NCBI GenBank assembly: GCA_910579575.1 | Contig: CAJTUM010000007.1 | Coordinates: forward strand, 1-64,000 | DNA from: an uncultured Eubacteriales bacterium | GTDB lineage: Bacteria > Bacillota > Clostridia > Oscillospirales > Butyricicoccaceae | DNA: 64,000 nt | Direction of reading: 5' to 3' | Shown: positions 17,388 through 26,308 of the stretch, piece by piece | Layout of the letters: every line of letters starts with the position of its first letter | How positions within the stretch are numbered: position 1 is the stretch's first letter | Program-made: the position numbers and the translations under genes | The notes under the pieces: model-generated | The model's database searches: none | The model's input: only the letters and a program-made list of their open reading frames with translations | Told to the model about the DNA's origin: nothing

Positions 17388-17416
17388 AGTATATCACGTG
17401 GTCGTATGACTGTCAA
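17388..17416 (-). promoter_or_regulatory. Consensus sigma-A promoter
   Basis: On the minus strand: TTGACA (17416-17411), 17 bp, TATACT (17393-17388). The start codon at 17333 is about 55 bp downstream. Confidence 0.82.
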
Positions 17417-17455
17417 TAGAGATTTGATAACTTTTTAACGGATTTTGCAACCCGG

Positions 17456-17495
17456 AAAAAAGGCGCCCAGACCATTTGCAGGTCGGGCGCCTTTT
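17456..17495 (-). terminator. Terminator of the P-type ATPase gene
   Basis: On the minus strand a 15-bp stem (AAAAGGCGCCCGACC pairs with GGTC-T-GGGCGCCTTTT, one bulge) ends in TTTTTT. Confidence 0.85.
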
Positions 17496-17498
17496 GGG

Positions 17499-20204
17499 TC
17501 AGGCGGTTTCAGGCCGGGGCGTCGGCCATTTGCTTTTCAGGCGCCGCAGACGGCGCAGAGCCAGTTTGCGCAGCAGGTCTGCCGGAATGACGGAAGAGGC
17601 CGCCAGCACAGCCAGCAGAAAATGACGGGGCGTCAGAGGGTTGGCCCGGAACAGACTGCCGCCGAAATAAATCAGCAAACCTTGGATTAGGCTGACGGTC
17701 AGCATAATGCCGACAAACGCGGGATTGTCCTTCAAATGGGCCAGCAGGTTGAGCCGGGGCGTTCGGGCGTTAAAGCTGTTGAAAATGCCGCAGAAAATGA
17801 AAAAGGCGAAAAACACCGTGAGCAGATAATTGGGGTTTTGAGCGAAGCCCAAGGCGCGGCGGAAAACGGGCAGAGTCAGCAGCGCTAGACAAAGAACGAT
17901 GGTGAAACCGCCCATATACAGGGCCTGGCCCAGCATTTCGCTGGTGAAAATCGGTTCGTCTCGGCGCTTGGGGGGTTCCTCCATGGTTTCGGGCAGCGGC
18001 GGCTCGCCGGCATAGGCCAGGCCCGCCAGGGTATCCATGATGATATTGACCCACAGCATTTGCACCACCGTGATGGGGGCGTCGATTCCAAAAAAGGGCC
18101 CTAAAATGGAAACGCCCACGGCGCAAAGGTTCATGGTCAGCTGAAAGACGATGAATTTGCGGATGCTTTTGAAAATCGTGCGGCCATAGAGAATCGCGCG
18201 GGTCAGGCTGGCGAAATTGTCGTCTAAAATCACGATGTCGCCGGCTTCTTTGGCCACCTCTGTGCCGCCGCCCATGGCGAAGCCCACGTCGGCCAGCTTC
18301 AAGGCGGGGGCGTCGTTGATGCCGTCGCCGGTCATGCCGGCCACCAGGCCCGTTTGCTGGGCCAGCCGCACCAAGCGGGATTTATCCTGGGGCAAGGCTC
18401 GGGCCACGACCCGCAGTCGGGGCATTTTTTCCATCACTTGTTCGTCTGAAAGGGCGGCCAGCTGGTCGTGGGTCAGCGCCAGGTCCTGGGGGTCTTTCAG
18501 CAGCCCGGCTTGGCGGGCGATGGCGGCGGCGGTATCTTTGTTGTCGCCGGTGATCATCACCACCTGGACGCCGGCCCTCTGGGCTTGGGCCACGGCGGCG
18601 GGCGCTTGGGGCCGCAGCTTGTCTTGAATGGCCGTCAGACCCAACAGGGTCAGCCCGTTCAAATCGCCCTTGCCCTCCACTGGTTTTTCGGCGTAGGCCA
18701 AGGCCAAGGCCCGGAAGGCCCCGACGGTCATCCGATCCCAGGCGGCTCGGGCGGCGCCCATCCGGGGCAAGGGCTGGCGGCGGCCTGCGGAATCCAGGTA
18801 ATGCGTGCAGGCGTTGAGAATCAGCTCGGGAGCGCCCTTGACCAGGCTGAGGGGGCGGCCGTTTTGGCTGACTTGGGCGGTGGAAAATTTCAGAGCGCTG
18901 TCAAAGGCCACGGTCTGCCGGGCGCTCAGCTGGGGAATTTGGCCCATGCAGGGGGCGACGAAGGCCAGCAAAGCCCGGTCGGTGGCGTTGCCCCCCAAGG
19001 GCTTGCCTTGAGGGTCCAGAGCGGCCTGAGTGTTGGCCGCGCAGTTGAGCCCAGTCAGGCGGAAGAGCTCCGGGGCCTCCCGGGCCAGCTTGCGGATGTC
19101 GTCATAGGATTGGCCGGAGCCGGCGACAAACTCTGCCACAGCCAGCTTGCCCTGGGTCAGAGTGCCGGTTTTATCGGTAAAAAGGATGTTTAAACTGCCC
19201 GAGGTCTCGACGCCCACCAGCTTGCGCACCAGCACCTTGTCCCGCAGCATCCGCCGCATATTGGAGGAAAGGGCCACGGTAATCATCATGGGCAAGCCCT
19301 CTGGAGCCGCCACCACCATCACCGTCACAGCCAAAGTGGCGGCGTGGAGCAGGCAGTTTATCAAGCGGGGAAAGTCCGCCAAAGCGGCCAGGATCAGGCT
19401 GGGAGAAAAGCCGTTGTCAATGACCAAGGCGTTGAATAAATCGGCCAGACCCACCGCCATGGCGGCCAGAAAGCCCAGCCGGCTCAGGAGATCCGCCAGC
19501 TTGGAGAGCCGCAGCTTCAGCGGGCTTTGGCGGGTTTCCTGCTGCATCTCTCGAGCCATGCCGCCGTAGAAGGTGGCGTCGCCCACCCGGAGGACCTGCA
19601 TCATCCCCTGGCCCTGGCAGACCACGCTGCCCCGAAAAAGCTGGTTTTGGCGGGAAAAATCCCAATCCTGCTCCCCGGGAGAAGCGTTTCCGGGAATTTT
19701 CTGCGTTTCCCGGCTTTCGCCGTTGAGGGCGGATTGGTCCACCGCAAGCTTGCCCTGGGCCAGCAGGCCGTCGGCAGGGACCCGTTCGCCCCCTTCCAGC
19801 AGAATCAAATCGCCCGCTACCACGTCGTCTACCGGGATCGGCTGGATTTTGCCTTCCCGCAAAACGCGGCACCGGCCCCGAGAAGCCTCCTGCTGGAGCC
19901 GTAAAAAGGCGGATTCGCTGCCGTATTCCGATAAGGTGGAGACAAAGGTGGCCAAAAAGACCGCCAGAGCGATGCCCGCCGTCTCGAACCAGTTGGCCTG
20001 CCGAAACAGCAGCAGCACGTTGAGGGCCAAGGCGACCAGCAGAATTTTGATGATGGGATCGCCAAAATTAGAGAGAAATTGGCTGCCAAAGTTTTTGCGC
20101 TTTTGCTGGGTCAGTTGGTTGCTTCCGTGTTTTTGCCGCGATCGCTCCACGGCCTGGGCGTCCAGCCCTTTGGCTAAAAAAGCCGCGTCTTTCAAATAAT
20201 CCAT
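17499..20204 (-). CDS. Calcium-translocating P-type ATPase (PMCA/SERCA-like)
   Basis: A 901-residue P2-type cation pump. Domains in order: N-terminal cation-ATPase domain (1-70), paired membrane helices, actuator domain with LNGES, the phosphorylation site DKTGTLTQ (D344), nucleotide domain with KGAPE, hinge TGDGINDAPALK, and a C-terminal set of six helices (about 690-880). The helix 4 motif AAPEGLPMMITVALS and the helix 6 segment near LWVNIIMDTLAGLA are typical of Ca2+ exporters. The ATG at 20204 follows AAAGGAGTGGAAC; a longer frame lacks a ribosome site. It lies 195 bp downstream of the BlaI/M56 pair on the same strand and could be part of that response. Confidence 0.93.
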   Translation of the reverse strand: MDYLKDAAFLAKGLDAQAVERSRQKHGSNQLTQQKRKNFGSQFLSNFGDPIIKILLVALALNVLLLFRQANWFETAGIALAVFLATFVSTLSEYGSESAFLRLQQEASRGRCRVLREGKIQPIPVDDVVAGDLILLEGGERVPADGLLAQGKLAVDQSALNGESRETQKIPGNASPGEQDWDFSRQNQLFRGSVVCQGQGMMQVLRVGDATFYGGMAREMQQETRQSPLKLRLSKLADLLSRLGFLAAMAVGLADLFNALVIDNGFSPSLILAALADFPRLINCLLHAATLAVTVMVVAAPEGLPMMITVALSSNMRRMLRDKVLVRKLVGVETSGSLNILFTDKTGTLTQGKLAVAEFVAGSGQSYDDIRKLAREAPELFRLTGLNCAANTQAALDPQGKPLGGNATDRALLAFVAPCMGQIPQLSARQTVAFDSALKFSTAQVSQNGRPLSLVKGAPELILNACTHYLDSAGRRQPLPRMGAARAAWDRMTVGAFRALALAYAEKPVEGKGDLNGLTLLGLTAIQDKLRPQAPAAVAQAQRAGVQVVMITGDNKDTAAAIARQAGLLKDPQDLALTHDQLAALSDEQVMEKMPRLRVVARALPQDKSRLVRLAQQTGLVAGMTGDGINDAPALKLADVGFAMGGGTEVAKEAGDIVILDDNFASLTRAILYGRTIFKSIRKFIVFQLTMNLCAVGVSILGPFFGIDAPITVVQMLWVNIIMDTLAGLAYAGEPPLPETMEEPPKRRDEPIFTSEMLGQALYMGGFTIVLCLALLTLPVFRRALGFAQNPNYLLTVFFAFFIFCGIFNSFNARTPRLNLLAHLKDNPAFVGIMLTVSLIQGLLIYFGGSLFRANPLTPRHFLLAVLAASSVIPADLLRKLALRRLRRLKSKWPTPRPETA

Positions 20205-20399
20205 GTTGTTCCACTCCTTTTGTGTTGGACAAGTTCCGGGATACCCATCTATATGAAGGGGGAACAACAAATATGTCGGGGAGACTCGCTGGTCGGGCGC
20301 CGTCTGGGCGCAAGGGCTCATGCGGTTGAACGCAGAGGGAAAAGGAATCGGAAAGCTGACGCGAACCACGGCGATCGGGCCTGCCCGACGAACGGTTTT

Positions 20400-22340
20400 T
20401 CAACTGTTTTTCAGCAGATCAAAAAATGCCGTTCGGCCGTCTTGATACGCTTGTTGGAGCAGAGATTGGCGCTGTCGCGCAGGAAGCCGGCGGACGGACA
20501 GGGAGAAAAACTCCAGATCGTCGGCGTCGTAAGCCGCCCAAGCCAGCTGGGTTCGCAGGTCGAGGGGTATGACGCCGACCATTATAGAAAACCGTAAAAC
20601 GTCCTGGTTCTCCATGGCCTGGCGGCACATGGAAAGCTGGTTTTGGGCGTTCAGGCTTTCAAACAGCGGCGTAAAGCAGCCATAGCAGCTCTGCTCCGCG
20701 GCTTGGTCCGCCAGCTCATAGCAAAAATCCTCCTCCAGCAGAGGGGCCAAAGGATAGAGATAGCTGGCTTTTCGGTCTTGCAAGGCCATCCGGGCCAGCC
20801 GCTCTGCGGAAAAGGCGTCCAGCTTGAGCGACGCCAGGGCGAAATATGCAATTCTGTCCTCCTGATAGGCCCGCCAAGACAGCTCTTCTCCCATATGGGC
20901 GGAGGCCTTGGCCAGCGTGGCTCCAAAGGCTTCTTGGTCGTCTTCTTCATAAAACCGCCAGGCCAGCTGGTCGGCGTTTTCGTCGTAGGGGCCTTCTGCC
21001 GCTTCCAGCAGCGCCGCTTTCACCGAGCCGCCCGCCAGGGCTTGATCCACCCCGTTGAGCAAAGAGGCGTCGTAGCGCCACTGCTCGCAGCCTGGGGCAA
21101 AGGCCAGAATATAGTCGGACCGCCGCTGTTTTTCCTGGACCTGCTCGGGGAAAGGGCAGGGGGAAAGGGTGAATAAGTAATCGTTTTCATAAAAAAGGGT
21201 GGGGGAAACCAGGGAATCGACGGCTTCTGACGGGGCAGGGGCGTCGGTCTCGGCGTAAACGCCGGTATACAGCCCCGCCCAACAAAGGCCGGCCAGGACG
21301 GCGGCGCCGCGGAGCAAGACCTTTCTGTCGTTCCGGCGAAAGCGAGCCACAGCTTCCAGACGTTCTTTGAGCAGCAGTCCGTCGGCGCCCAAGGGCGCTG
21401 TGACAGCGGGAGCTGAGGAGGAGAGCGAAAACAATGAGAAATCCAACAGCGCGTCGCCATAAGCCAGGCGCTGGGCGGGGGACAACCGAGTCAAAACCCC
21501 TTCGTCGCAAGCCAGCTCGCAGTCCTGCTGGGCCAGCCGGACCATCCGGTAAACCAGAGGATTGAACCAATGGACGCACAAAACCAGCTGAAGCAGGGCT
21601 TTGCCAGCCAAGTCCCGGCGCTTGTGGTGGGTCAGCTCGTGGAGCAAGGCCGCCTCCAGCTTTTCCGGTGAAAAGACCGCCGCCGGCAGCAAAACGCAGG
21701 GGCGGCCCAGCCGGACCAACAATGGGGAGGCCAGGTCTGGCGAAGCCCACAGGTTCAGAGGAGAGCGGATGGAAAGCTGCCGGCGCAGCCGCTCCATCGT
21801 CTCCAAAGCCAGGGGATCAGGCGAAACCAGCCGGGCGGCGGCTTGCCGGCAGAAGCGGCGGTAAGCCCAGAGACGGCCTCCGGCCGAAAGGAGAAAACCC
21901 GCCAGCCAAAGGAGAGCCAGCCCAGCCGGCGCAATCTCTTTCCAGGGAAACGGACGCTTTGCGTCGGCAGCGGGCTCTGCCGGGGCTTGGTTCGCCGGCT
22001 GTTCTCTCATTTCCTGAGCATGGAGATAGCCGGGGAAACGCAGAGAAGGGGGCAGAGTAAACAGAATAGAAGGGTCGGTTAGGGCCGGCGAGATTTGTGC
22101 ATTCGGCAGGGCGTCTTCCGCCGTCTGAGCCGGCGCGTCGGCAAGGCGGAACAGCCAGTTCATCAAGTTGTTTTCTGGCGAAAAGGGCAGCAGCAGACGC
22201 AGGGCCGCCGCCAGCCACAAAAGATATTGGCAGCATCGGCTGATTTTGCCCCGGAGCCGGGGCCGCAGGAAGGATAAGAGCAGGATGAGCAAAGAGCCGG
22301 AAAGCGAAAGGGAAACCAGGGTGGAAACAAAGCTCCTCAT
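20400..22340 (-). CDS. M56 (BlaR1/MecR1-like) membrane metallopeptidase with repeat sensor tail
   Basis: This 646-residue protein has membrane helices near 10-45 and about 120-140, a gluzincin site HELTHH (H234, E235, H238) with downstream ELACDE supplying the third ligand, and another helix near 330. In BlaR1/MecR1 this protease relieves BlaI-type repression after an external signal. Here the outer C-terminal part is not a penicillin-binding domain. It is about 200 residues of degenerate 27-30 residue helical repeats around the motif WxAYxxDxxxFFxL. The ATG overlaps the stop of blaI by four bases (ATGA), so the two are translationally coupled. Confidence 0.9.
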   Translation of the reverse strand: MRSFVSTLVSLSLSGSLLILLLSFLRPRLRGKISRCCQYLLWLAAALRLLLPFSPENNLMNWLFRLADAPAQTAEDALPNAQISPALTDPSILFTLPPSLRFPGYLHAQEMREQPANQAPAEPAADAKRPFPWKEIAPAGLALLWLAGFLLSAGGRLWAYRRFCRQAAARLVSPDPLALETMERLRRQLSIRSPLNLWASPDLASPLLVRLGRPCVLLPAAVFSPEKLEAALLHELTHHKRRDLAGKALLQLVLCVHWFNPLVYRMVRLAQQDCELACDEGVLTRLSPAQRLAYGDALLDFSLFSLSSSAPAVTAPLGADGLLLKERLEAVARFRRNDRKVLLRGAAVLAGLCWAGLYTGVYAETDAPAPSEAVDSLVSPTLFYENDYLFTLSPCPFPEQVQEKQRRSDYILAFAPGCEQWRYDASLLNGVDQALAGGSVKAALLEAAEGPYDENADQLAWRFYEEDDQEAFGATLAKASAHMGEELSWRAYQEDRIAYFALASLKLDAFSAERLARMALQDRKASYLYPLAPLLEEDFCYELADQAAEQSCYGCFTPLFESLNAQNQLSMCRQAMENQDVLRFSIMVGVIPLDLRTQLAWAAYDADDLEFFSLSVRRLPARQRQSLLQQAYQDGRTAFFDLLKNS

Positions 22341-22720
22341 TGCCGCTCTTTTTCCTCCTGCCAAAATTGACGCAGCTCTTCCAGATCCTGCTGGGACAGG
22401 GAATCGGATTGCAGCAAAGAAGCCACAAGCCCCTTGACGCTGCCTCGGTAGACCTTTTCCACCAGGGTTTGAGTCTGGGAAGCCTGGTAATCCTGCTGAC
22501 TCACCTGGGCGATATATTCGTTGCGGCGGCCGAATTTTTCGGTGGAAAGCAGCCCTTTGTCCACCAGCCGGGCCAAAAAGGTCAGCACAGTGTTTTTATT
22601 CCAGGGGCTATCGTTTTGTTCCAATACATCCATCACCTGGGCGAAGCGGGCCCGGCCTCCCAGGTCCCATACAATGTGCATCAGCTGCAATTCGGAATCC
22701 GAAACGGCGTGTACTTGCAA
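22337..22720 (-). CDS. BlaI/MecI/CopY family repressor
   Basis: A 127-residue winged-helix repressor: ELQLMHIVWDLG, NTVLTFLARLVDKGLLSTEKFGRRNEYIAQVSQQDYQ and a C-terminal dimerisation helix. These repressors are cleaved or displaced by the partner M56 protease. The start is a TTG at 22720 with GGAGAGG six bases upstream; an ATG at 22738 is out of frame. The promoter overlaps an imperfect TACA/TGTA dyad, so autorepression is likely. The role in beta-lactam resistance seen in staphylococci should not be assumed, because the partner lacks the sensor for it. Confidence 0.9.
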   Translation of the reverse strand: MQVHAVSDSELQLMHIVWDLGGRARFAQVMDVLEQNDSPWNKNTVLTFLARLVDKGLLSTEKFGRRNEYIAQVSQQDYQASQTQTLVEKVYRGSVKGLVASLLQSDSLSQQDLEELRQFWQEEKERQ

Positions 22721-22742
22721 AAAATCCTCTCCTTTTCATTGA

Positions 22743-22788
22743 ACTACAATCTGTGGGGATTATATCATGAGCAGACGGCCCGCGTCAA
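22743..22788 (-). promoter_or_regulatory. blaI promoter and probable operator
   Basis: On the minus strand: TTGACG (22788-22783), 18 bp, TATAAT (22764-22759), then ACAGATTGTAG (22753-22743) near the transcription start. The latter resembles the BlaI ACANNTGTAG half-dyads with one extra base. Confidence 0.6.
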
Positions 22789-22828
22789 AAGAAAAAATCG
22801 ATGGGCGCGGGCGCCAGAGCGGCCGACG

Positions 22829-23431
22829 CTACAGCGCTATCCGTTGTCCCGGCTCCACTACCAGCTTGCCTGGCGCCAGAAATATTTCGGCGGCCTCAGG
22901 GTCAAAAAGTTTGCCGTCGTCGCTGGGGCAGGTGTGGATGGGAATCGTGCGCCGGGCGCCGATATGCGCGGCGCAGCGGCCGGCTTCCTCCGGCCCCATG
23001 TTGTAGACGCCGTCTATCGGCAGCAGGGCGTAATCCAGCTCCATTTCCCGCAGCAGGCCGGACATAGCCGGCGTTTCCGAGGTGTCTCCCGAGGCGTAAA
23101 TCTTCAGCCCGTCCAGCTGGATGACAAATCCAACGCAACAGGCCGGGTCGTGGTTGGCGTTGCCGGCAGGGACCGCTTGAATCTGGATATCGTCCAAAGC
23201 GAACCGGCCGTATCGCCCTCCTTCCAGCGCCTCTTTCCAGGTGATCTGAGCGCAGCCCGGCTTGCGGGCAGGCAAATCCGTCCGGTTGTGGTCATAGTGG
23301 TCATGGGTGACTAAAATCAAATCGGCTGGCAGATCGTAGCCCTGGCCGGCGAAGGGGTCCACATAAATGATCCGGCCGGCGTCGGTTTCCAACCGAAAAC
23401 TGCCGTGTCCCTGGTAAAGCAGATGTGCCAT
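22829..23431 (-). CDS. MBL-fold metal-dependent hydrolase
   Basis: A 200-residue metallo-beta-lactamase-fold protein of the UlaG/L-ascorbate-lactonase-like group. The metal motif THDHYDH is at about 41-47, GNANHDPACCVGFVI near 95, SGDTSETPAM near 118 and an HTCPSDDGKLFDP segment near 165. Such proteins hydrolyse phosphoesters or lactones; the substrate is unknown. The ATG at 23431 follows AAAAAAGGAGC. The gene is divergent from grpB-like and ends 108 bp before blaI, on the same strand. Confidence 0.85.
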   Translation of the reverse strand: MAHLLYQGHGSFRLETDAGRIIYVDPFAGQGYDLPADLILVTHDHYDHNRTDLPARKPGCAQITWKEALEGGRYGRFALDDIQIQAVPAGNANHDPACCVGFVIQLDGLKIYASGDTSETPAMSGLLREMELDYALLPIDGVYNMGPEEAGRCAAHIGARRTIPIHTCPSDDGKLFDPEAAEIFLAPGKLVVEPGQRIAL

Positions 23432-23601
23432 AGTCGTTTGCTCCTTTTTTGTTTTTGGCGGTATGGCGGCGGATCGCGCCATTCTTTGAGGCGGCGCCAG
23501 GAAAGCGAAATCATCTTGCCGCCGGCGGCTGGGGCGGGCCTGGCGCGGCAGGTTGCCGGCGTTCCGACAGCAGCCATTCCATTGGGCCGAATCCGGCTCC
23601 C

Positions 23602-23631
23602 TTGACAGCCCAGGCGCCGGGGAATTATACT
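23602..23631 (+). promoter_or_regulatory. Promoter of the GrpB-family gene
   Basis: TTGACA (23602-23607), 18 bp, TATACT (23626-23631); the GTG start is 34 bp downstream. Confidence 0.7.
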
Positions 23632-23664
23632 GGTGAAAATACAAAGGGAAGGCGGGGAGGCTTT

Positions 23665-24261
23665 GTGGCAAAAGCGTTATCCGAAATGAGCCTGGAAGAG
23701 CTGTGGCGCCTGTTTCCCATTCAACTGACGGCTTATCAGCATGGTTGGGCAGACTGGTACCAAGAGGAAGAGGCCCGCTTGCGGCCGCTCTTCCAGCCGG
23801 GCGCTGTTGGGCGAATCAGCCATATTGGCAGCACCGCCGTGCCGGGGCTTTGGGCCAAGCCCATTGTGGATATTCTGCTGGAGGCGTCGCCCGGCGCAGA
23901 ATGGGCGCCGATGAAGCGATCGCTGCTGGAAAACGGCTATCTCTGCATGAGCCAATCCGCCGGCAGGATATCCTTCAACCGAGGATATACCGAAAACGGC
24001 TTTGCCCCGCCGGTTTTTCACCTGCATCTGCGGCGGCTGGGGGACTGCGACGAGCTGTATTTTCGGGATTATCTGCGCCAATGCCCTCAGGCCGCCAAGG
24101 AATATGAGGCCCTGAAACTGAGCGTATGGAAGCGGTTTGAACACGACCGGGACGGATATACCGCCGCCAAAACCCAGTTTGTGCAGCGGTATACCCGGCG
24201 GGCGCGGGAGATTTGGCCAGGCCGATATGAACCGGGGCAAGATGAAAATAGAATACGGTAA
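23665..24261 (+). CDS. GrpB family nucleotidyltransferase-like protein
   Basis: A 198-residue protein of the GrpB (UPF0157) family: LTAYQHGWADWYQEEEARL, then HIGSTAVPGLWAKPIVDILLE, where GSTAVPGLxAKPIxDI is the nucleotidyltransferase-fold signature. It has a C-terminal YxxxKxxF helix region. Members are sometimes fused to CoA kinase; activity is not established. The GTG at 23665 with GGGGAGG four bases upstream is chosen over an ATG at 23686. It may be the first gene of an operon with the next two. Confidence 0.85.
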   Translation: MAKALSEMSLEELWRLFPIQLTAYQHGWADWYQEEEARLRPLFQPGAVGRISHIGSTAVPGLWAKPIVDILLEASPGAEWAPMKRSLLENGYLCMSQSAGRISFNRGYTENGFAPPVFHLHLRRLGDCDELYFRDYLRQCPQAAKEYEALKLSVWKRFEHDRDGYTAAKTQFVQRYTRRAREIWPGRYEPGQDENRIR

Positions 24262-24335
24262 GCATACCATAGCGCCGTCCAAAAAGCAAACGCAGAGAGA
24301 GCGGCAAAAGGGCTTTGGGAGGAAGGGGGAAAGGC

Positions 24336-25100
24336 ATGGCGATTTGGATAACTGGCGATACCCACGGGGATTTTTCGCGGTTGGCGGAGGGGGTTTTTCC
24401 GGCCCTGGACCGGCTGACCAAAAAAGATTGCCTGATCGTCTGCGGCGATTTCGGCGGCCTATGGCAGGGAGGCTCCCGAGAGCGCAAGCGGCTGGACCGG
24501 CTGGAGGCCCGGCCCTTTACCACGCTGTTTGTAGACGGCAACCACGAAAATTTTGATCGGCTGGCCCGGTATCCTGCCGAGGAATGGCATGGAGGCCTGG
24601 TTCGGCGCGTCCGGCCCAGCGTGCTGCACCTCATGCGGGGCCAAATGTTTGCGCTTGAGGGCAAAAGGATTTTTACCATGGGCGGCGCCCAAAGCCACGA
24701 TATCCAGGACGGCGTTTTGGAGCGGAGCCAGCTGATGGAGGGGGATCTGCAGCGGCTGCGCCACGAAGGCGCTCGGGTACGGGTCAACCATGTGAATTGG
24801 TGGCGGCAGGAGCTGCCCAGCCAGGAGGAATACCGCCAGGCCCGACAAACTTTGGAGAAAAACGGCTGGCAGGCGGATTATATCGTCACCCACTGCGCGC
24901 CTACCTCTCTCCAGCAGGCGCTGTTTCAGGGCGCCTACGCTCCCGACCCGCTGACGGATTTTTTGGAAGAGATCCGGCAAAACTGCCGGTTTGAAGCCTG
25001 GTTTTTCGGCCATTATCACCGGGACGGCGCCGTCGGGGACAAGCCTCGCTATATCCTGCTCTATGAACAGATTGTGGAATTGAATAAAAGGGGAGATTGA
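24336..25100 (+). CDS. Metallophosphoesterase
   Basis: A 254-residue calcineurin-like phosphoesterase. Metal and catalytic motifs are in order: GDTHGD (about 7-12), CGDFGGLW (about 36), DGNHENF (about 71), HCAP (about 198) and GHYHRD (about 236). It is a cytoplasmic enzyme of the type often annotated for phosphoprotein or nucleotide substrates. The ATG at 24336 follows GGAAGGGGGAAAGG. The stop is one base from the ADP-ribosylglycohydrolase start, so the two enzymes are almost certainly made together. Together they could process an ADP-ribosyl or phosphorylated nucleotide product; this is inference. Confidence 0.87.
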   Translation: MAIWITGDTHGDFSRLAEGVFPALDRLTKKDCLIVCGDFGGLWQGGSRERKRLDRLEARPFTTLFVDGNHENFDRLARYPAEEWHGGLVRRVRPSVLHLMRGQMFALEGKRIFTMGGAQSHDIQDGVLERSQLMEGDLQRLRHEGARVRVNHVNWWRQELPSQEEYRQARQTLEKNGWQADYIVTHCAPTSLQQALFQGAYAPDPLTDFLEEIRQNCRFEAWFFGHYHRDGAVGDKPRYILLYEQIVELNKRGD

Positions 25101-25101
25101 C

Positions 25102-26061
25102 ATGAACGCGCAAACAATTAAGGCCGGAATGCTGGGTTTGGCCGTAGGGGACGCCTTGGGCGTCCCGGCGGAATTTAAGAGCAGGCAAGAGCTGGACCGG
25201 GAGCCCGTCCAGGGGATGCGGAGCGGCGGAACCCACAGCCAGCCGGCGGGGACCTGGTCGGACGATACGTCCATGGCCCTTTGCCTGCTGGAAAGCCTGA
25301 CCGGCGGCCTGAATTATCACGATATGATGACGCGATTTCTGCGCTGGGCGGAGGACGGATATTTGACAGCCCACGGAGAAACCTTTGACATGGGCATGGC
25401 CACCCGGAAGGCCCTGGTCAAATTTGCCCAGGGGACCCCGCCGCTGGCCTGCGGCGGAAAGCAGGAATTTGACAACGGCAACGGCTCGCTGATGCGCATT
25501 TTGCCCCTGGCCCTTTACCTCCAGGCCAAGATAGGGCCGAGCTTTTCGGACAAGCCCGAGGCCTATGAAATCATCCACAGCGCCTCCGCTCTGACCCACG
25601 CCCACCCCGTCAGCTTGATTTGCTGCGGGATTTACTGCGCCGCGGCCGACGCCATAATCGGGGACGGCGGCATTCCCGCCCTCCATGACGCCGTGGAGCA
25701 GGCAAAAGGGTTCTATCGGGCCTCCGCCCTGGCGCCTTGGCTGGAGGAATTTCAGCAGACGGACGTGGGGACGCTGCTGGCGGCGCCCCGGGAGATGGTG
25801 AAAAGCGGCGGTTACGCAGTGCATACGCTGGAAGCGGCCCTTTGGTGTTTGCTGCATACGGAAACATACCGAGACTGCGCGCTGGCGGCGGTCAACTTGG
25901 GGGACGACACGGACACCACAGCCGCAGTGGCCGGCGGCCTGGCCGGTCTGCGATACGGCCTGGAATCCATTCCGGCTCCATGGCTGGAGGTTCTGGCCAA
26001 AAGGGATCAAATTGAAGCCATGTGCCAGGCGTTCGCCCAGTCCCTTTCCGCCGGCGCTTGA
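25102..26061 (+). CDS. ADP-ribosylglycohydrolase family protein (DraG-like)
   Basis: A 319-residue all-helical hydrolase. The dinuclear Mg2+ site motifs are present: GLAVGDALGVPAEF (about 10), WSDDTSMALCLLESL (about 53), NGNGSLMRILPLAL (about 127) and GDDTDTTAAVAGGLAG (about 272). The family removes ADP-ribose from Arg or other residues, or hydrolyses small ADP-ribosyl compounds. It belongs to a unit with the metallophosphoesterase, and ends at an intrinsic terminator. No ADP-ribosyltransferase is visible nearby. Confidence 0.92.
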   Translation: MNAQTIKAGMLGLAVGDALGVPAEFKSRQELDREPVQGMRSGGTHSQPAGTWSDDTSMALCLLESLTGGLNYHDMMTRFLRWAEDGYLTAHGETFDMGMATRKALVKFAQGTPPLACGGKQEFDNGNGSLMRILPLALYLQAKIGPSFSDKPEAYEIIHSASALTHAHPVSLICCGIYCAAADAIIGDGGIPALHDAVEQAKGFYRASALAPWLEEFQQTDVGTLLAAPREMVKSGGYAVHTLEAALWCLLHTETYRDCALAAVNLGDDTDTTAAVAGGLAGLRYGLESIPAPWLEVLAKRDQIEAMCQAFAQSLSAGA

Positions 26062-26078
26062 GGGCGGCAAGGCAGCGC

Positions 26079-26106
26079 AAAACCCCCGGTTTTTGCCGGG
26101 GGTTTT
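26079..26106. terminator. Bidirectional intrinsic terminator
   Basis: AAAACCCCCGG / CCGGGGGTTTT around TTTTTG, between convergent genes. Confidence 0.88.
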
Positions 26107-26125
26107 GGTTGAAAACCGAAAATGG

Positions 26126-26308
26126 TTAGTTTCGGCCAAAGGGATTGATGTTTTCTGCCATATGACCCATGGCCTGGGCGCCTTTACGGGCTTTCCGGGA
26201 AAGATCCCGGCGCATATGATGGGGCATATACGCTTCTGCGGCGGCAGAAGCCGCAGCGCCCAGCAGAGCGCCCGCCGCGATGCCCACGGCAAATGAATTG
26301 GCTTTCAC
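26126..26308 (-). CDS. Small alanine-rich membrane-associated protein
   Basis: A 60-residue protein with an Ala/Gly-rich hydrophobic segment (about 6-25) and a basic, Met/His-rich tail (MPHHMRRDLSRKARKG). It resembles short YtxH-like proteins in layout only. A GTG start at 26308 with AAAGGTGG nine bases upstream supports translation. Function unknown. Confidence 0.6.
   Translation of the reverse strand: MKANSFAVGIAAGALLGAAASAAAEAYMPHHMRRDLSRKARKGAQAMGHMAENINPFGRN

Noticed and set aside
16987..17397. Reverse-strand frame of 136 residues across the DUF1836 leader
   Set aside because: It overlaps the 73-residue gene and its promoter. Its similarity to a frame at 48429-48734 comes from the shared nucleotide element, not a protein.
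22337..22720. Beta-lactam resistance regulator
   Set aside because: The partner M56 protein lacks a penicillin-binding sensor domain and no beta-lactamase or PBP gene is adjacent; the MBL-fold gene is of the UlaG-like type.
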